Of a stretch of 64,000 nucleotides of DNA, positions 1 to 7,652 are shown in pieces (the first letter of the stretch is position 1; each line of letters starts with the position of its first letter). Below the pieces are notes generated by a model that did no database searches, was not told the origin of the DNA, and saw only the letters and a program-made list of their open reading frames with translations. The translations under genes and the position numbers were made by a program. This DNA is from Microbacterium testaceum StLB037 (lineage in GTDB: Bacteria > Actinomycetota > Actinomycetes > Actinomycetales > Microbacteriaceae): contig NZ_FNJN01000003.1 in NCBI RefSeq assembly GCF_900104345.1, positions 372,001 through 436,000 on the forward strand. The letters run 5' to 3'.

Positions 1-217
1 CCACGATGTCGGAGTAGAGGTAGTTCTCGGCGTGACCCATGTGCAGGTCGCCCGAGGGGTACGGGAACATCGCGAGCACGTACTTGCGAGGGCGCGTGTC
101 GTCGTCGCCACCGGCGCGGAACGGGTCTTTCTCGGCCCAAGCCTGCTGCCACTTCGCCTGGATGGCGTGGGTGTCGAAGCCCCCCTCGCGGGGGTCTGGT
201 GCGGAGTTCTGAGACAC
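1..217 (-). CDS. leuS: Leucine--tRNA ligase, N-terminal part (runs off the left edge)
   Basis: The minus strand encodes the first 72 or so residues of a class I aminoacyl-tRNA synthetase that charges tRNA-Leu in the cytoplasm. The stretch [17 protein letters not shown] contains the HMGH form of the HIGH ATP-binding signature and is typical of bacterial LeuRS. The GTG at 217 is the best start: it gives a short polar lead-in before the first conserved AIQAKWQ segment. A TTG 12 bases upstream is in frame but less likely. The rest of the gene lies outside the window. Confidence 0.93.
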   Translation of the reverse strand, partial: MSQNSAPDPREGGFDTHAIQAKWQQAWAEKDPFRAGGDDDTRPRKYVLAMFPYPSGDLHMGHAENYLYSDIV

Positions 218-283
218 GGATGAAGCCAATCGTGAAGGTCGGGAGGCCGCGGGGGCCAACCTCCAGGCTATCGGACGCGCAGG

Positions 284-1522
284 TCACCACCCGGGCGGGA
301 CCTCGGCTCCCAGGGCCGCCAACGGAGCCCGGGCCTTGATCCCCACTTCGGCGACTTCGGATGCCGCGACCGAGCGCCACGTAATGCCGCCTCCCGCCCC
401 GACCCAGGCGGCATCCTGCTCCACGACGACGCTCCGGATGACCATCGCGAGATCCGCCGCCCCGTCGTCGCCGATCCAGCCGAAGGCTCCCGAATAGATC
501 CCCCGTTCCTCCCCTTCGAGCCCGGCGAGGATGTGCATCGCGGACTGCTTGGGCGCGCCCGTCATGCTCCCGGCGGGGAACGCGGCATCGAGCAGCCCGC
601 CGATCGTGGTGCCCGGCACGAGCCGCCCCGACACCTCGCTCAGCAGTTGGTGCACGGTGGGATACGTCTCGACCTCGAGCAGCCGGTCGACCCCGACCGT
701 CGAGGGGTCGCACACCCGGGAGAGGTCGTTGCGCATGAGGTCGACGATCATGACGTTCTCGGCCTGCTCCTTGGGGTCCGCTCGCAGGTGCTCGGCGAGC
801 GCCCGGTCGCGGTCCGGGTCGGTCGAGCGAGGACGCGTGCCCTTGATGGGGTGGGTGTGCACGCGACCGTCGCGCACCTCGAGGAAGCGCTCGGGAGACG
901 AGCTGACCAGGGTGGTGCCGCCGATGCGGATGAGACCCGCGTGGTGCGAGGCCGAGGCCTGCCGCAGCCGGCGGAACACGGCGACCGCGTCGTGCCGCCC
1001 GGGCACGGTGAAGCGGGTGGTGAGGCACAGTTGGTACGCGTCGCCCTCGCGGATCCGCTCGCGACAGGCGCCGATGAGGTCGGCGTACCGCTCGGGCTCC
1101 ACTCGGCCGGATGCCATGCCCCGGGGCTCCGCCGCGCCCACGGTCACCGGGGGCGGTGCGCCCGCGACCCGCGCGGCGAGGTCGGCGTCGCCGAAAACGT
1201 GGACGCGGCGGCGGGCGTGGTCGAATGCGACGAGGGCCGCGACGCGCAGCCAGGCGTCCCGTCCTTCGTACGAGCGCCAGCCGACCCAGCCGCCACGGAA
1301 CGGGCCGCTGTCATCCGTGGGTCCGCCGGCGGGTGCGGCATCCCTCTGCAGGGGTGCTGACGCGTCGTCGAGGCGACCCGAGCCCATCCAGCTCCACCCC
1401 GTCGGCGCCTCGCGTCCGGCGTCCAGCCAGAACGCGTCCCCGCCCGTCGCGAACACGTGCAGGAAAGCCGCCTCGGGGTCGACCCACCGCGGCAGGGTGA
1501 ACGGAGGGGCGGAGTGGGGCAC
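284..1522 (-). CDS. pabB: Aminodeoxychorismate synthase component I (chorismate-binding)
   Basis: A 412-residue chorismate-utilising enzyme that makes 4-amino-4-deoxychorismate for folate synthesis, using ammonia from a PabA-type amidotransferase not seen here. The chorismate-binding domain covers about residues 140-400. The motif PIKGT (225-229) carries the lysine (K227) that in PabB acts as nucleophile, where anthranilate synthases have alanine (PIAGT); this favours PabB over TrpE. GSMTGAPK is at 318-325 and EQAENVMIVDLMRND near 252-266. The start is GTG at 1522, 6 nt after a TAGCCT -10 element, so the mRNA is probably leaderless. It is divergent from dedA. Confidence 0.88.
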   Translation of the reverse strand: MPHSAPPFTLPRWVDPEAAFLHVFATGGDAFWLDAGREAPTGWSWMGSGRLDDASAPLQRDAAPAGGPTDDSGPFRGGWVGWRSYEGRDAWLRVAALVAFDHARRRVHVFGDADLAARVAGAPPPVTVGAAEPRGMASGRVEPERYADLIGACRERIREGDAYQLCLTTRFTVPGRHDAVAVFRRLRQASASHHAGLIRIGGTTLVSSSPERFLEVRDGRVHTHPIKGTRPRSTDPDRDRALAEHLRADPKEQAENVMIVDLMRNDLSRVCDPSTVGVDRLLEVETYPTVHQLLSEVSGRLVPGTTIGGLLDAAFPAGSMTGAPKQSAMHILAGLEGEERGIYSGAFGWIGDDGAADLAMVIRSVVVEQDAAWVGAGGGITWRSVAASEVAEVGIKARAPLAALGAEVPPGW

Positions 1523-1528
1523 GCTCTC

Positions 1529-1557
1529 AGGCTAGAGCGGGGATCCGGCCCTAGGCT
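1529..1557. promoter_or_regulatory. Divergent leaderless promoter pair, pabB / dedA
   Basis: Two -10-like hexamers lie back to back. TAGCCT on the minus strand (1534-1529) is 6 nt before the pabB GTG. TAGGCT on the plus strand (1552-1557) is 7 nt before the dedA GTG at 1565. No credible ribosome-binding site fits between either hexamer and its start codon, so both transcripts likely begin at or next to the start codon. Confidence 0.55.
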
Positions 1558-1564
1558 GACGGAG

Positions 1565-2245
1565 GTGAACGAGATCCTCACCTGGTTGCTCGACGTCGTC
1601 CAGAACGTCGACCCCGTGCTGCGCACGATCATCGCCGGGATCGCGGTCATGCTCGAGACCAGCGTGCTCGTGGGGCTGGTCGTCCCGGGCGACACGATGG
1701 TCATCGTGGCCGGCACCGCCGTCGCCTCCCCGGTCGAAGGGGTCGTGCTGGCCGCGGCGATCGTGGTGGGCGCGCTGCTCGGTGAGAGCCTCGGGTTCTG
1801 GCTCGGTCGCTACTTCGGTCCGCGTATCCGCGCCTCGCGCCTCGGGCAGAAGCTCGGCGAACGCAACTGGGAGCGGGCCGACCGGTACCTCCGTCGTCGC
1901 GGCGGACCCGCGATCTTCCTGTCGCGCTTCCTCCCCGTGCTGCACTCGCTCGTTCCTCTCACGGTCGGAATGAGCGGCTACAGCTATCGCCGCTTCCTCG
2001 CCTGGACCACCCCCGCGTGCGTCGTGTGGGCGAGCCTGTACGTCACGGTCGCAGCATCCGCTGCGGGGACGTACCGCGAGCTGTCCGACCGCATCCACGG
2101 TGCGGGGTACATCTTCGTCGGCATCCTCGTCGCCTTCATCGTTCTGGTCTTCGTCGGCAAGAAGATCATCGAGCGGCTCGAACGTCGCCATCTCGCGGAC
2201 GAGACCGCTCCTCTCGAACCGGTGGACGGTGACGTGAAAGACTGA
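1565..2245 (+). CDS. DedA family membrane protein
   Basis: A 226-residue polytopic inner-membrane protein of the DedA/VTT family, whose members act in lipid scrambling or recycling of polyprenyl or phospholipid carriers and in envelope homeostasis. The family hallmarks are visible: an E-x-(16)-PGD segment (VMLETSVLVGLVVPGDT, about residues 30-45), a glycine-rich G-E-x-x-G-F-W-x-G-R-x-x-G stretch near 75-90, and the R-F-x-P-x-x-R-x-x-x-P-like segment SRFLPVLHSLVPLTVG near 120-135. GTG at 1565 is chosen because it gives a family-typical length and sits 7 nt after a -10 hexamer. It is followed 5 bases later by the App1-type gene. Confidence 0.88.
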   Translation: MNEILTWLLDVVQNVDPVLRTIIAGIAVMLETSVLVGLVVPGDTMVIVAGTAVASPVEGVVLAAAIVVGALLGESLGFWLGRYFGPRIRASRLGQKLGERNWERADRYLRRRGGPAIFLSRFLPVLHSLVPLTVGMSGYSYRRFLAWTTPACVVWASLYVTVAASAAGTYRELSDRIHGAGYIFVGILVAFIVLVFVGKKIIERLERRHLADETAPLEPVDGDVKD

Positions 2246-2250
2246 GGGCG

Positions 2251-3282
2251 ATGCCTCGTTCCCCTCGCGCCAAAGTGCTCTGGTTCGCCCGACTCGAGCG
2301 CCGTTTCCACCGCTGGCGCGAACGTCGAGCGCGCGCCCGCGGACTGCGTCCCGCCGTCACGGGTTTCCCGGGGTACGGGACCGAGGAATGGGTCCGCGTG
2401 CTGGGCCGCGTGCTCATCGCCCCGCCGATCAAGCGCACGTCGACGGGTGAGTTCGCGAGCTTGCGCGGGTGGCGAAGCTTCGCGGCCGTGCCGGTCGGCT
2501 TCGGACAGGTCGACGTCACGATCGACGGCGTCACGCATCGTGTGGTCGCCGACCGCGGTGGAGTGATCGACGCCAAGCTCCCCGCGACGCTCAGCCCCGG
2601 CTGGCAGAGCATCACGATGTCGGTCGAAGGCAGCGAGCCGGCCGAGACGCGCGTGTTCATCGTGGGGTCCGACGTGCGCTTCGGCGTGGTGAGCGACATC
2701 GACGACACCGTCATGGTGACGCTGCTCCCCCGCCCCCTGCTCGCCGCGTGGAACTCCTTCGTCGTCGACGAGCACGCGCGACAGCCCGTCCCCGGGATGG
2801 CGGTCATGCTCGAGCGCCTCACGCGCGAACACCCGGGAACACCCGTGGTCTACCTGTCGACCGGTGCCTGGAACGTCGCGCCCACGCTCACCCGCTTCAT
2901 GCGCCGCCACCTCTTCCCCGCCGGGTCGTTCCTGCTCACCGACTGGGGGCCGACCCACGACCGGTGGTTCCGCAGCGGCCGAGAGCACAAGGAGCAGAAC
3001 CTCCGACGCCTGGCCGCGGAGTTCCCCGACGTGAAGTGGCTCCTGGTCGGCGACGACGGCCAGCACGACGACGCGATCTACACCGGCTTCGCGATCGAGC
3101 ACCCCGAGAACGTCGCGGCCGTCGCGATCCGGCGACTGCTCCCCGCCGAAGCGGTGCTCGCGGGTGGGCGGACGGTCGTCGACGACCACTCCGCCGCCGA
3201 AGTGCCCTGGGTGACGGCCTCGGACGGCGCGGGTCTCCTCGAGCGGCTGCGCAGCACGGGCGTCATATCCAACGAGGCCTGA
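2251..3282 (+). CDS. App1 family phosphatase-domain protein (DUF2183)
   Basis: A 343-residue protein with the phosphatidate phosphatase App1 catalytic domain in its C-terminal half. The DxDxT phosphatase signature is DIDDT at 149-153. Further HAD-like elements are YLSTGAWN near 195 and VGDDGQHD near 270, which supplies the acidic metal-binding residues. The N-terminal 140 residues form a basic helix and a beta-rich domain usual for bacterial family members. There is no signal peptide, so it should act at the inner face of the membrane. Its close spacing to dedA suggests co-transcription and a shared role in phospholipid turnover; the substrate is inferred from the yeast enzyme. Confidence 0.82.
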   Translation: MPRSPRAKVLWFARLERRFHRWRERRARARGLRPAVTGFPGYGTEEWVRVLGRVLIAPPIKRTSTGEFASLRGWRSFAAVPVGFGQVDVTIDGVTHRVVADRGGVIDAKLPATLSPGWQSITMSVEGSEPAETRVFIVGSDVRFGVVSDIDDTVMVTLLPRPLLAAWNSFVVDEHARQPVPGMAVMLERLTREHPGTPVVYLSTGAWNVAPTLTRFMRRHLFPAGSFLLTDWGPTHDRWFRSGREHKEQNLRRLAAEFPDVKWLLVGDDGQHDDAIYTGFAIEHPENVAAVAIRRLLPAEAVLAGGRTVVDDHSAAEVPWVTASDGAGLLERLRSTGVISNEA

Positions 3283-3319
3283 TCCCGGATGCCGCGGCCT
3301 CGGTGCGTCCGGCGTAACG

Positions 3320-3384
3320 TCAGCGATTCGCGCAAAGTCAGCGGCATCCCGCGCCTCACGGCTGAGGATGCGCGGAACGCTGAG
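3320..3384 (+). repeat. 65-bp intergenic palindromic repeat, copy 1
   Basis: One of eleven exactly 65-base copies. It begins TCAGCGATTCGCGCA and ends GCGCGGAACGCTGAG, with the central word GGCATCC. The arms are degenerate relative to the best copy at 36645. Confidence 0.7.
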
Positions 3385-3434
3385 GATGTGCGCGGAGGCC
3401 ATCGAGCGCGAGGCCCGATGTCGGAGGTGGCGCG

Positions 3435-3440
3435 TACGGT
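3435..3440 (+). promoter_or_regulatory. Leaderless -10 element of the SRAP gene
   Basis: TACGGT lies 6 nt before the ATG at 3447, matching the spacing seen at other leaderless genes of the window. Confidence 0.45.
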
Positions 3441-3446
3441 GGAAGC

Positions 3447-4157
3447 ATGTGCGGTCGTTTCGTCGTAGCCAATGTGGCCTCCGAGCTCGTGGGGGTGCTG
3501 CGCGTCGACGTCGAGGCCGACGAGCTGCCCCGGCCTTCGTACAACATCGCCCCGACGTCGCAGGTCGGCATCGTGCTCGACTCGATCAAGAGCGAGCCCC
3601 CGGTCCGCCGGCTCGAGGTCGCGCGCTGGGGGCTCATCCCGGGGTGGGCGAAAGACGTCAAGATCGGCGCACGGGCCTTCAACGCGCGGTCCGAAGAGGT
3701 CGAAGACAAGCCCATGTTCCGTAACGCCCTCATCAAGCGACGCGCCGTGATCCCGGCATCCGGCTACTACGAGTGGAAGACCACCGACGAGGGCAAGACG
3801 CCCCACTACATCCACCCCGCCGACGGTTCGCCGCTCTTCTTCGCGGCGCTCTACGAGTGGTGGAAGAACCCCGCCCTCGCCGACGACGACCCCGCCCGCT
3901 GGGTGCTGAGCTGCACGATCCTCACGCGCGATGCGATCGGACGACTGGGCTCCATCCACGATCGCATGCCGCTGTTCATGGATCCCGACTTCGCCGACGC
4001 CTGGCTCGACCCCACGACCGAGAACGTCGGAGACGTCCTCGACGCGGCCATCGACGCCGCGCCCGACATGGCCGAGACGCTCGACGACCACGTGGTCTCG
4101 GCGGCGGTGGGCAACGTCCGCAACGACTCCCCCGACCTCATCGAGCCGGTCGAGTGA
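3447..4157 (+). CDS. SOS response-associated peptidase (SRAP/HMCES/YedK family)
   Basis: A 236-residue SRAP protein. Members form a thiazolidine crosslink with abasic sites in single-stranded DNA and shield them from strand breakage. All active-site positions are present: Cys2 directly after the initiator Met (MCGRF), Asn79 in the FNAR segment, Glu109 in SGYYEW and His171 in HDRMP. The length matches the family. The ATG at 3447 must be the start because Cys2 has to be exposed by Met removal. It overlaps the next gene by 4 bases (GTGA), so the two are translationally coupled. Confidence 0.93.
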   Translation: MCGRFVVANVASELVGVLRVDVEADELPRPSYNIAPTSQVGIVLDSIKSEPPVRRLEVARWGLIPGWAKDVKIGARAFNARSEEVEDKPMFRNALIKRRAVIPASGYYEWKTTDEGKTPHYIHPADGSPLFFAALYEWWKNPALADDDPARWVLSCTILTRDAIGRLGSIHDRMPLFMDPDFADAWLDPTTENVGDVLDAAIDAAPDMAETLDDHVVSAAVGNVRNDSPDLIEPVE

Positions 4158-5062
4158 CCCTGGTCGCGACCCGAACCGTCCTGACGCGCGCGGAGTGGAC
4201 GGACGCCGCCGAACAGCACGCGCATCGCGCTGACGCGCTCACCGCCGATCACCGCGCCCGCGCGAGCCGCGCGCAGAAGCATCCCGTCGAAGACTTCCTC
4301 TTCACGTACTACTCGTACAAGCCCGCCATCCTGCGGCGGTGGCACCCGGGTCCCGGGGTCGTGCTCGAAGGGGCCGACGAACGCGCCGCGTGGAGGTGGT
4401 ATCGGGCCGAGCCCGAGGGCATGCGAGTGGATGCCGAACGCTTCCGTACCGAGAAGGGTTCGATGTACCGCGGCATCGTCAACTTGCTGCGCGCCACCCT
4501 CGATCGACCCGCGAAGTTCAGGTGCTTCGGTCTGCACGAGTGGGCGATGGCCTACCGCGCCGACGAGGTGCGGCACGCCGTGCCCCTGCGCCTTGGTCGC
4601 GACGGCACCGACGCGGTGGTCGACGCCCACGACCTCACGTGCACGCACTTCGACGCGTTCCGCTTCTTCACGCCCGAGGCCGTCCCGCTCAACCGCACCT
4701 CCCTCAGTCGCGACGACCAGGTGGCGAGGGAGCAGCCGGGCTGTCTGCACGCGGGGATGGACGTCTACAAGTGGGCGGTGAAGCTCGGGCCCCTGGTCCC
4801 TGGGTCGGTGCTGCTCGACGCGTTCGAGCTCGCGCGCGACATCCGCGCGCTCGACATGCAGGCCTCGCCCTACGACCTGACCGACTGGGGGTACGCGCCG
4901 GTGGCGATCGAGACCCCCGAGGGTAAAGCCGAGTACGTCGTGCGCCAACGCGCGTTGAGCGAGCGCGGGCAGGCCCTTCGACGGGCGGTCGTTTTCGCGG
5001 CAACAGAAGCGGGCGACACGCCCGACGGCGCCGATTTCTTGCCTCCGCGATCTGTGTTGTAA
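4154..5062 (+). CDS. Conserved actinobacterial protein annotated as 3-methyladenine DNA glycosylase
   Basis: A 302-residue protein of a family that in Actinobacteria usually carries the name 3-methyladenine DNA glycosylase, recognised by the early segment HPVEDFLFTYYSYKP. No helix-hairpin-helix/GPD motif of classical glycosylases is visible, so the activity is uncertain. GTG at 4154 overlaps the SRAP stop codon, and the coupling to an abasic-site protein supports a base-repair role: a glycosylase would create the abasic sites that SRAP caps. The conserved CTHFDAFRFF and GCLHAGMDVYKW segments with His, Asp and Cys could form an active or metal site, but this is inference. Confidence 0.65.
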   Translation: MTLVATRTVLTRAEWTDAAEQHAHRADALTADHRARASRAQKHPVEDFLFTYYSYKPAILRRWHPGPGVVLEGADERAAWRWYRAEPEGMRVDAERFRTEKGSMYRGIVNLLRATLDRPAKFRCFGLHEWAMAYRADEVRHAVPLRLGRDGTDAVVDAHDLTCTHFDAFRFFTPEAVPLNRTSLSRDDQVAREQPGCLHAGMDVYKWAVKLGPLVPGSVLLDAFELARDIRALDMQASPYDLTDWGYAPVAIETPEGKAEYVVRQRALSERGQALRRAVVFAATEAGDTPDGADFLPPRSVL

Positions 5063-5102
5063 GCTCATGGAGTTGCCTCAAACGGGGCGGAAAACAAAAA
5101 AC

Positions 5103-5178
5103 GGGCCTGTGGCGCAGCTGGTAGCGCACCTGCATGGCATGCAGGGGGTCAGGGGTTCGAGTCCCCTCAGGTCCACCA
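5103..5178 (+). tRNA. tRNA-Ala (anticodon GGC)
   Basis: A 76-nt cloverleaf with acceptor GGGCCTG pairing to CAGGTCC, anticodon loop ATGGCAT and TPsiC arm around GGGGTTCGAGTCCCC. The anticodon GGC reads GCC codons. The acceptor has the G3:U70 wobble pair that identifies alanine tRNAs. CCA is encoded at 5176-5178. Confidence 0.96.
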
Positions 5179-5184
5179 CGAGAG

Positions 5185-5218
5185 AAAGCCTCCGCTTCGG
5201 CGGGGGCTTTCGTCTTTT
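5185..5218 (+). terminator. Rho-independent terminator after tRNA-Ala
   Basis: An 11-bp stem (AAAGCCTCCGC with GCGGGGGCTTT, one G-U pair) closed by a TTCG tetraloop, followed by a short T-rich stretch. Confidence 0.8.
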
Positions 5219-5276
5219 CCGGAGACGGCCTGTCCCGGTGGGCGGAGCTCACGGCATCCTTCCCCTCCGCACAACT

Positions 5277-5341
5277 TCGGCGATTCGCACACCCTCAGCC
5301 CGAAGGCGAGGGATGCCACCGATTCTGCGCGGATCGCTGAG
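5277..5341 (-). repeat. 65-bp intergenic palindromic repeat, copy 2 (inverted)
   Basis: Exactly 65 bases, in the opposite orientation to the other copies: the central word reads GGATGCC on the plus strand. The arms TCGGCGATTCGCACA and TGCGCGGATCGCTGA are nearly complementary. Confidence 0.7.
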
Positions 5342-5407
5342 GTCACGCCGTGCGCCGGGCACGCGGCATCCCTCGACAACCGCCTCACCGGGCACGCGCA
5401 CGGAGAA

Positions 5408-5437
5408 GGGCGCCTCCCCTCGACGGAGAAGGCGCCC
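5408..5437 (-). terminator. Terminator downstream of the MFS symporter gene
   Basis: GGGCGCCT and AGGCGCCC arms, extended by CTCC/GGAG-like pairs, sit 13 bases past the stop codon of the symporter gene. Only a short T-rich tail follows on the minus strand. Confidence 0.55.
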
Positions 5438-5449
5438 CTCATGGAGGTG

Positions 5450-6814
5450 TCAGCGGGACGACACCGTCTCGCGGGACTTCGCCTCGTGCGTCTCGCGCAT
5501 GACCAGCTCGTCGTCGAGCCAGTTGGGCGCCTTGTTGCGAAGGGCGAAGATGTAGACCGCGAGCGACGCCGCGATGATGACCGTGACGTACACGATGAAC
5601 ATCGGCACCTGCGAGGTCGACTGCGCTCCGGCGTACAGCAGGGGCGCCGTGCCGCCGAAGAGCGAGTTGGCCAGCGCGTACCCGAGGCCGACGCCCAGGG
5701 CTCGCACGTGCGTTGGGAAGAGCTGCGCCTTCACGAGCGCGTTGATCGAGGTGTAGCCGGTCAGGATGACGAAGCCGCCGAGCAGGATCGCGAAGGCGGC
5801 GAACTCGTTGGTCTGCTGCGGGAGCATCGTGATGAGGAACCACGTGTAGAGCACGCCGCCGACGCCGAAGAAGACGAGCAGGGACTTGCGACCGACCTTG
5901 TCGGACAGCCAGCCGCCCAGCGGCTGCATGAGCATGAGGGCCGTCAGCGCGATGAGATTGATCACGGTACCGGTGACGACATCGCCGCCCGAGAACGCGG
6001 TCTTGACGATGTTCGGCCCCGTGACCGAGTACGTGTAGAAAGCGACGGTGCCGCCGGCCGTGACCGCGAAGCACAGCAGGAGCGGGCGCCAGTTGTTGAC
6101 GAGCAGATCGCGCATCGAGCCCGAGTCCTTCGCGCGGCCCGCCTTGTTGTCGTCGAGCACGTGCTTCTCGAGGGATTCGTCCATCGTGCGGCGCATCCAG
6201 AACACGGCCACGGCGGCGACACCGCCGATCGCGAAGGCGACGCGCCAGCCCCACGCGGTGATGGCCTCGTCATCGAGGGTGAGCACCATGATCAGCAGCG
6301 TGGTCTGTGCGAGCACGTGACCGCCGACGAGGGTGACGTAGTGGAACGACGACAGGAAGCCGCGGCGACCGGGCATGGCGGCCTCGGACATGTAGGTCGC
6401 GCTCGTGCCGTACTCGCCTCCGGTCGCGAAGCCCTGAACGAGACGGGCGAAGACGAGGATGATGACGGCACCGACGCCGATCATCTCGGCCGTGGGGGCG
6501 AAAGCGATCACCAGCGAACAGAACGCCATGAGCGACACCGACACCGTCAACGACAGACGGCGACCGTGCCGGTCGGCGAAGCGGCCGAAGAACCACGAGC
6601 CGATCGGCCGCATGAGGAAGGTGACGGCGAAGATCGCCCACACGTAGATGGTGGAGTTCTTGTCGTCGGAACTGAAGAACTGCGACTCGAAGTACACCGC
6701 GAACACGGAGTAGACGTAGACGTCGTACCACTCCACGAGGTTGCCGGCCGAGCCTTTGAGCGTGTTCGAGATCGAACGCCGCAGACTCGTGGGGATCGTC
6801 GTCGTCGTTGACAT
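5450..6814 (-). CDS. MFS metabolite:H+ symporter (KgtP/ProP-like, MHS family)
   Basis: A 454-residue, 12-helix inner-membrane carrier of the metabolite:H+ symporter branch that includes KgtP (2-oxoglutarate), citrate and proline/betaine carriers. Near the N-terminus the family segment SAGNLVEWYDVYVY is followed by the A-motif GRFADRHGRR between helices 2 and 3; its second-half copy is WLSDKVGRKS. A large basic loop separates the halves near residue 225. ATG at 6814 gives the family-typical start. The gene is divergent from a two-component system and TAXI-type binding protein, so it is a likely target of that system; the substrate is probably a di- or tricarboxylate, by context only. Confidence 0.85.
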   Translation of the reverse strand: MSTTTTIPTSLRRSISNTLKGSAGNLVEWYDVYVYSVFAVYFESQFFSSDDKNSTIYVWAIFAVTFLMRPIGSWFFGRFADRHGRRLSLTVSVSLMAFCSLVIAFAPTAEMIGVGAVIILVFARLVQGFATGGEYGTSATYMSEAAMPGRRGFLSSFHYVTLVGGHVLAQTTLLIMVLTLDDEAITAWGWRVAFAIGGVAAVAVFWMRRTMDESLEKHVLDDNKAGRAKDSGSMRDLLVNNWRPLLLCFAVTAGGTVAFYTYSVTGPNIVKTAFSGGDVVTGTVINLIALTALMLMQPLGGWLSDKVGRKSLLVFFGVGGVLYTWFLITMLPQQTNEFAAFAILLGGFVILTGYTSINALVKAQLFPTHVRALGVGLGYALANSLFGGTAPLLYAGAQSTSQVPMFIVYVTVIIAASLAVYIFALRNKAPNWLDDELVMRETHEAKSRETVSSR

Positions 6815-6847
6815 GAGGAATCCGATCGGTCGAGGGACGTTGGTCGT

Positions 6848-6890
6848 CTCGTCACCGCTGGCGGAAGAGGCCTCCGGCAGCGGTGACGAG
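6848..6890. promoter_or_regulatory. 13-bp inverted repeat in the symporter 5' region
   Basis: CTCGTCACCGCTG (6848-6860) and CAGCGGTGACGAG (6878-6890) are perfect inverted arms around a 17-nt loop. They lie between the symporter start and the response-regulator gene. It may be a leader hairpin in the symporter mRNA or an operator. Confidence 0.5.
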
Positions 6891-6934
6891 GCGTATCGGC
6901 CATCGTTGCTGCCGCCGGCGCCGCCGGGCGAGAT

Positions 6935-6952
6935 CCTTACAGTCGCCTTACA
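6935..6952. promoter_or_regulatory. Direct-repeat box, probable response-regulator operator
   Basis: CCTTACA occurs twice (6935-6941 and 6946-6952), 11 bases start to start. One-turn direct repeats of this kind are the usual target of OmpR-family response regulators. The site sits 44 bases before the regulator gene and about 120 before the divergent symporter. Confidence 0.5.
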
Positions 6953-6984
6953 TTCGTGGGCCGCGAGGCCGCGGAGCCTGTGCC

Positions 6985-6990
6985 TACGAT
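6985..6990 (+). promoter_or_regulatory. Leaderless -10 element of the response-regulator gene
   Basis: TACGAT lies 5 nt before the ATG at 6996. Confidence 0.45.
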
Positions 6991-6995
6991 GGAGC

Positions 6996-7652
6996 ATGCA
7001 CGTACTCGTCGCCGAGGACGACGGCTCCGTCGCCGCGGCCCTCGTCTCGGCCCTCGGCCGCGCCGGTCACACGTGCACCCGGGTGTCACGCGGCAGCGAT
7101 GTGCTCCTCCGTCACCGAGACGCACAGGCGGTGCTCCTCGACCTCGGTCTCGAGGATCGCGATGGACTCGATGTGCTCCGCGACCTGCGCGAGGTCACCC
7201 AGATCCCGGTGATCGTCGTGACAGCGAGAGGCGACGAACGCTCGACGGTCCGCGCGCTGTCACTCGGCGCCGACGACTACCTGGTCAAGCCCGTGCGTCT
7301 GCACGAACTCCTCGCCCGACTGATTGCCGTCACACGCCGGTACAGCCCGCCCGAGGAGCCGATGCGCGTCGAGACCTCCCAGGTGTCGATCGACGTCGAC
7401 GCCCGCCGCGTCCGCGTCGCACACCGCGAGGTGTCGCTCACGCCCAACGAATTCGGCATCCTGCTGTCCCTCGCCCGTCGCGCGGGGACCGTGGTGAGTC
7501 GCCGGGTCATCCTCGACGAGGTGTGGGGCGACGCGTACGCGGCGTCGTCGCGATCGTTCGACGTGCACATGGGCCAGGTGCGGCAGAAGCTCCCCGAGGT
7601 CACGATCACGACGGTCCGCGGGTTCGGATACCGCCTCGAGGATGCCGGGTGA
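6996..7652 (+). CDS. OmpR-family response regulator
   Basis: A 218-residue two-component regulator. The receiver domain (about 1-115) has the acidic pocket E7-D8-D9, phospho-acceptor D49 in LLDLGLEDRDGLDVL and K98 in YLVKPV. The DNA-binding winged helix (about 125-215) ends with the typical TVRGFGYRLE. Start: ATG at 6996 gives the canonical MHVLVAEDD beginning; longer upstream reading is not needed. The stop overlaps the kinase GTG (GTGA). It probably binds the 11-bp direct repeat upstream and controls its own operon and the divergent symporter. The arrangement is like TctD-type tricarboxylate regulation. Confidence 0.93.
   Translation: MHVLVAEDDGSVAAALVSALGRAGHTCTRVSRGSDVLLRHRDAQAVLLDLGLEDRDGLDVLRDLREVTQIPVIVVTARGDERSTVRALSLGADDYLVKPVRLHELLARLIAVTRRYSPPEEPMRVETSQVSIDVDARRVRVAHREVSLTPNEFGILLSLARRAGTVVSRRVILDEVWGDAYAASSRSFDVHMGQVRQKLPEVTITTVRGFGYRLEDAG

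Noticed and set aside
1984..3402. 472-codon minus-strand frame
   Set aside because: Antisense to dedA and the App1-type gene, with no recognisable domain.
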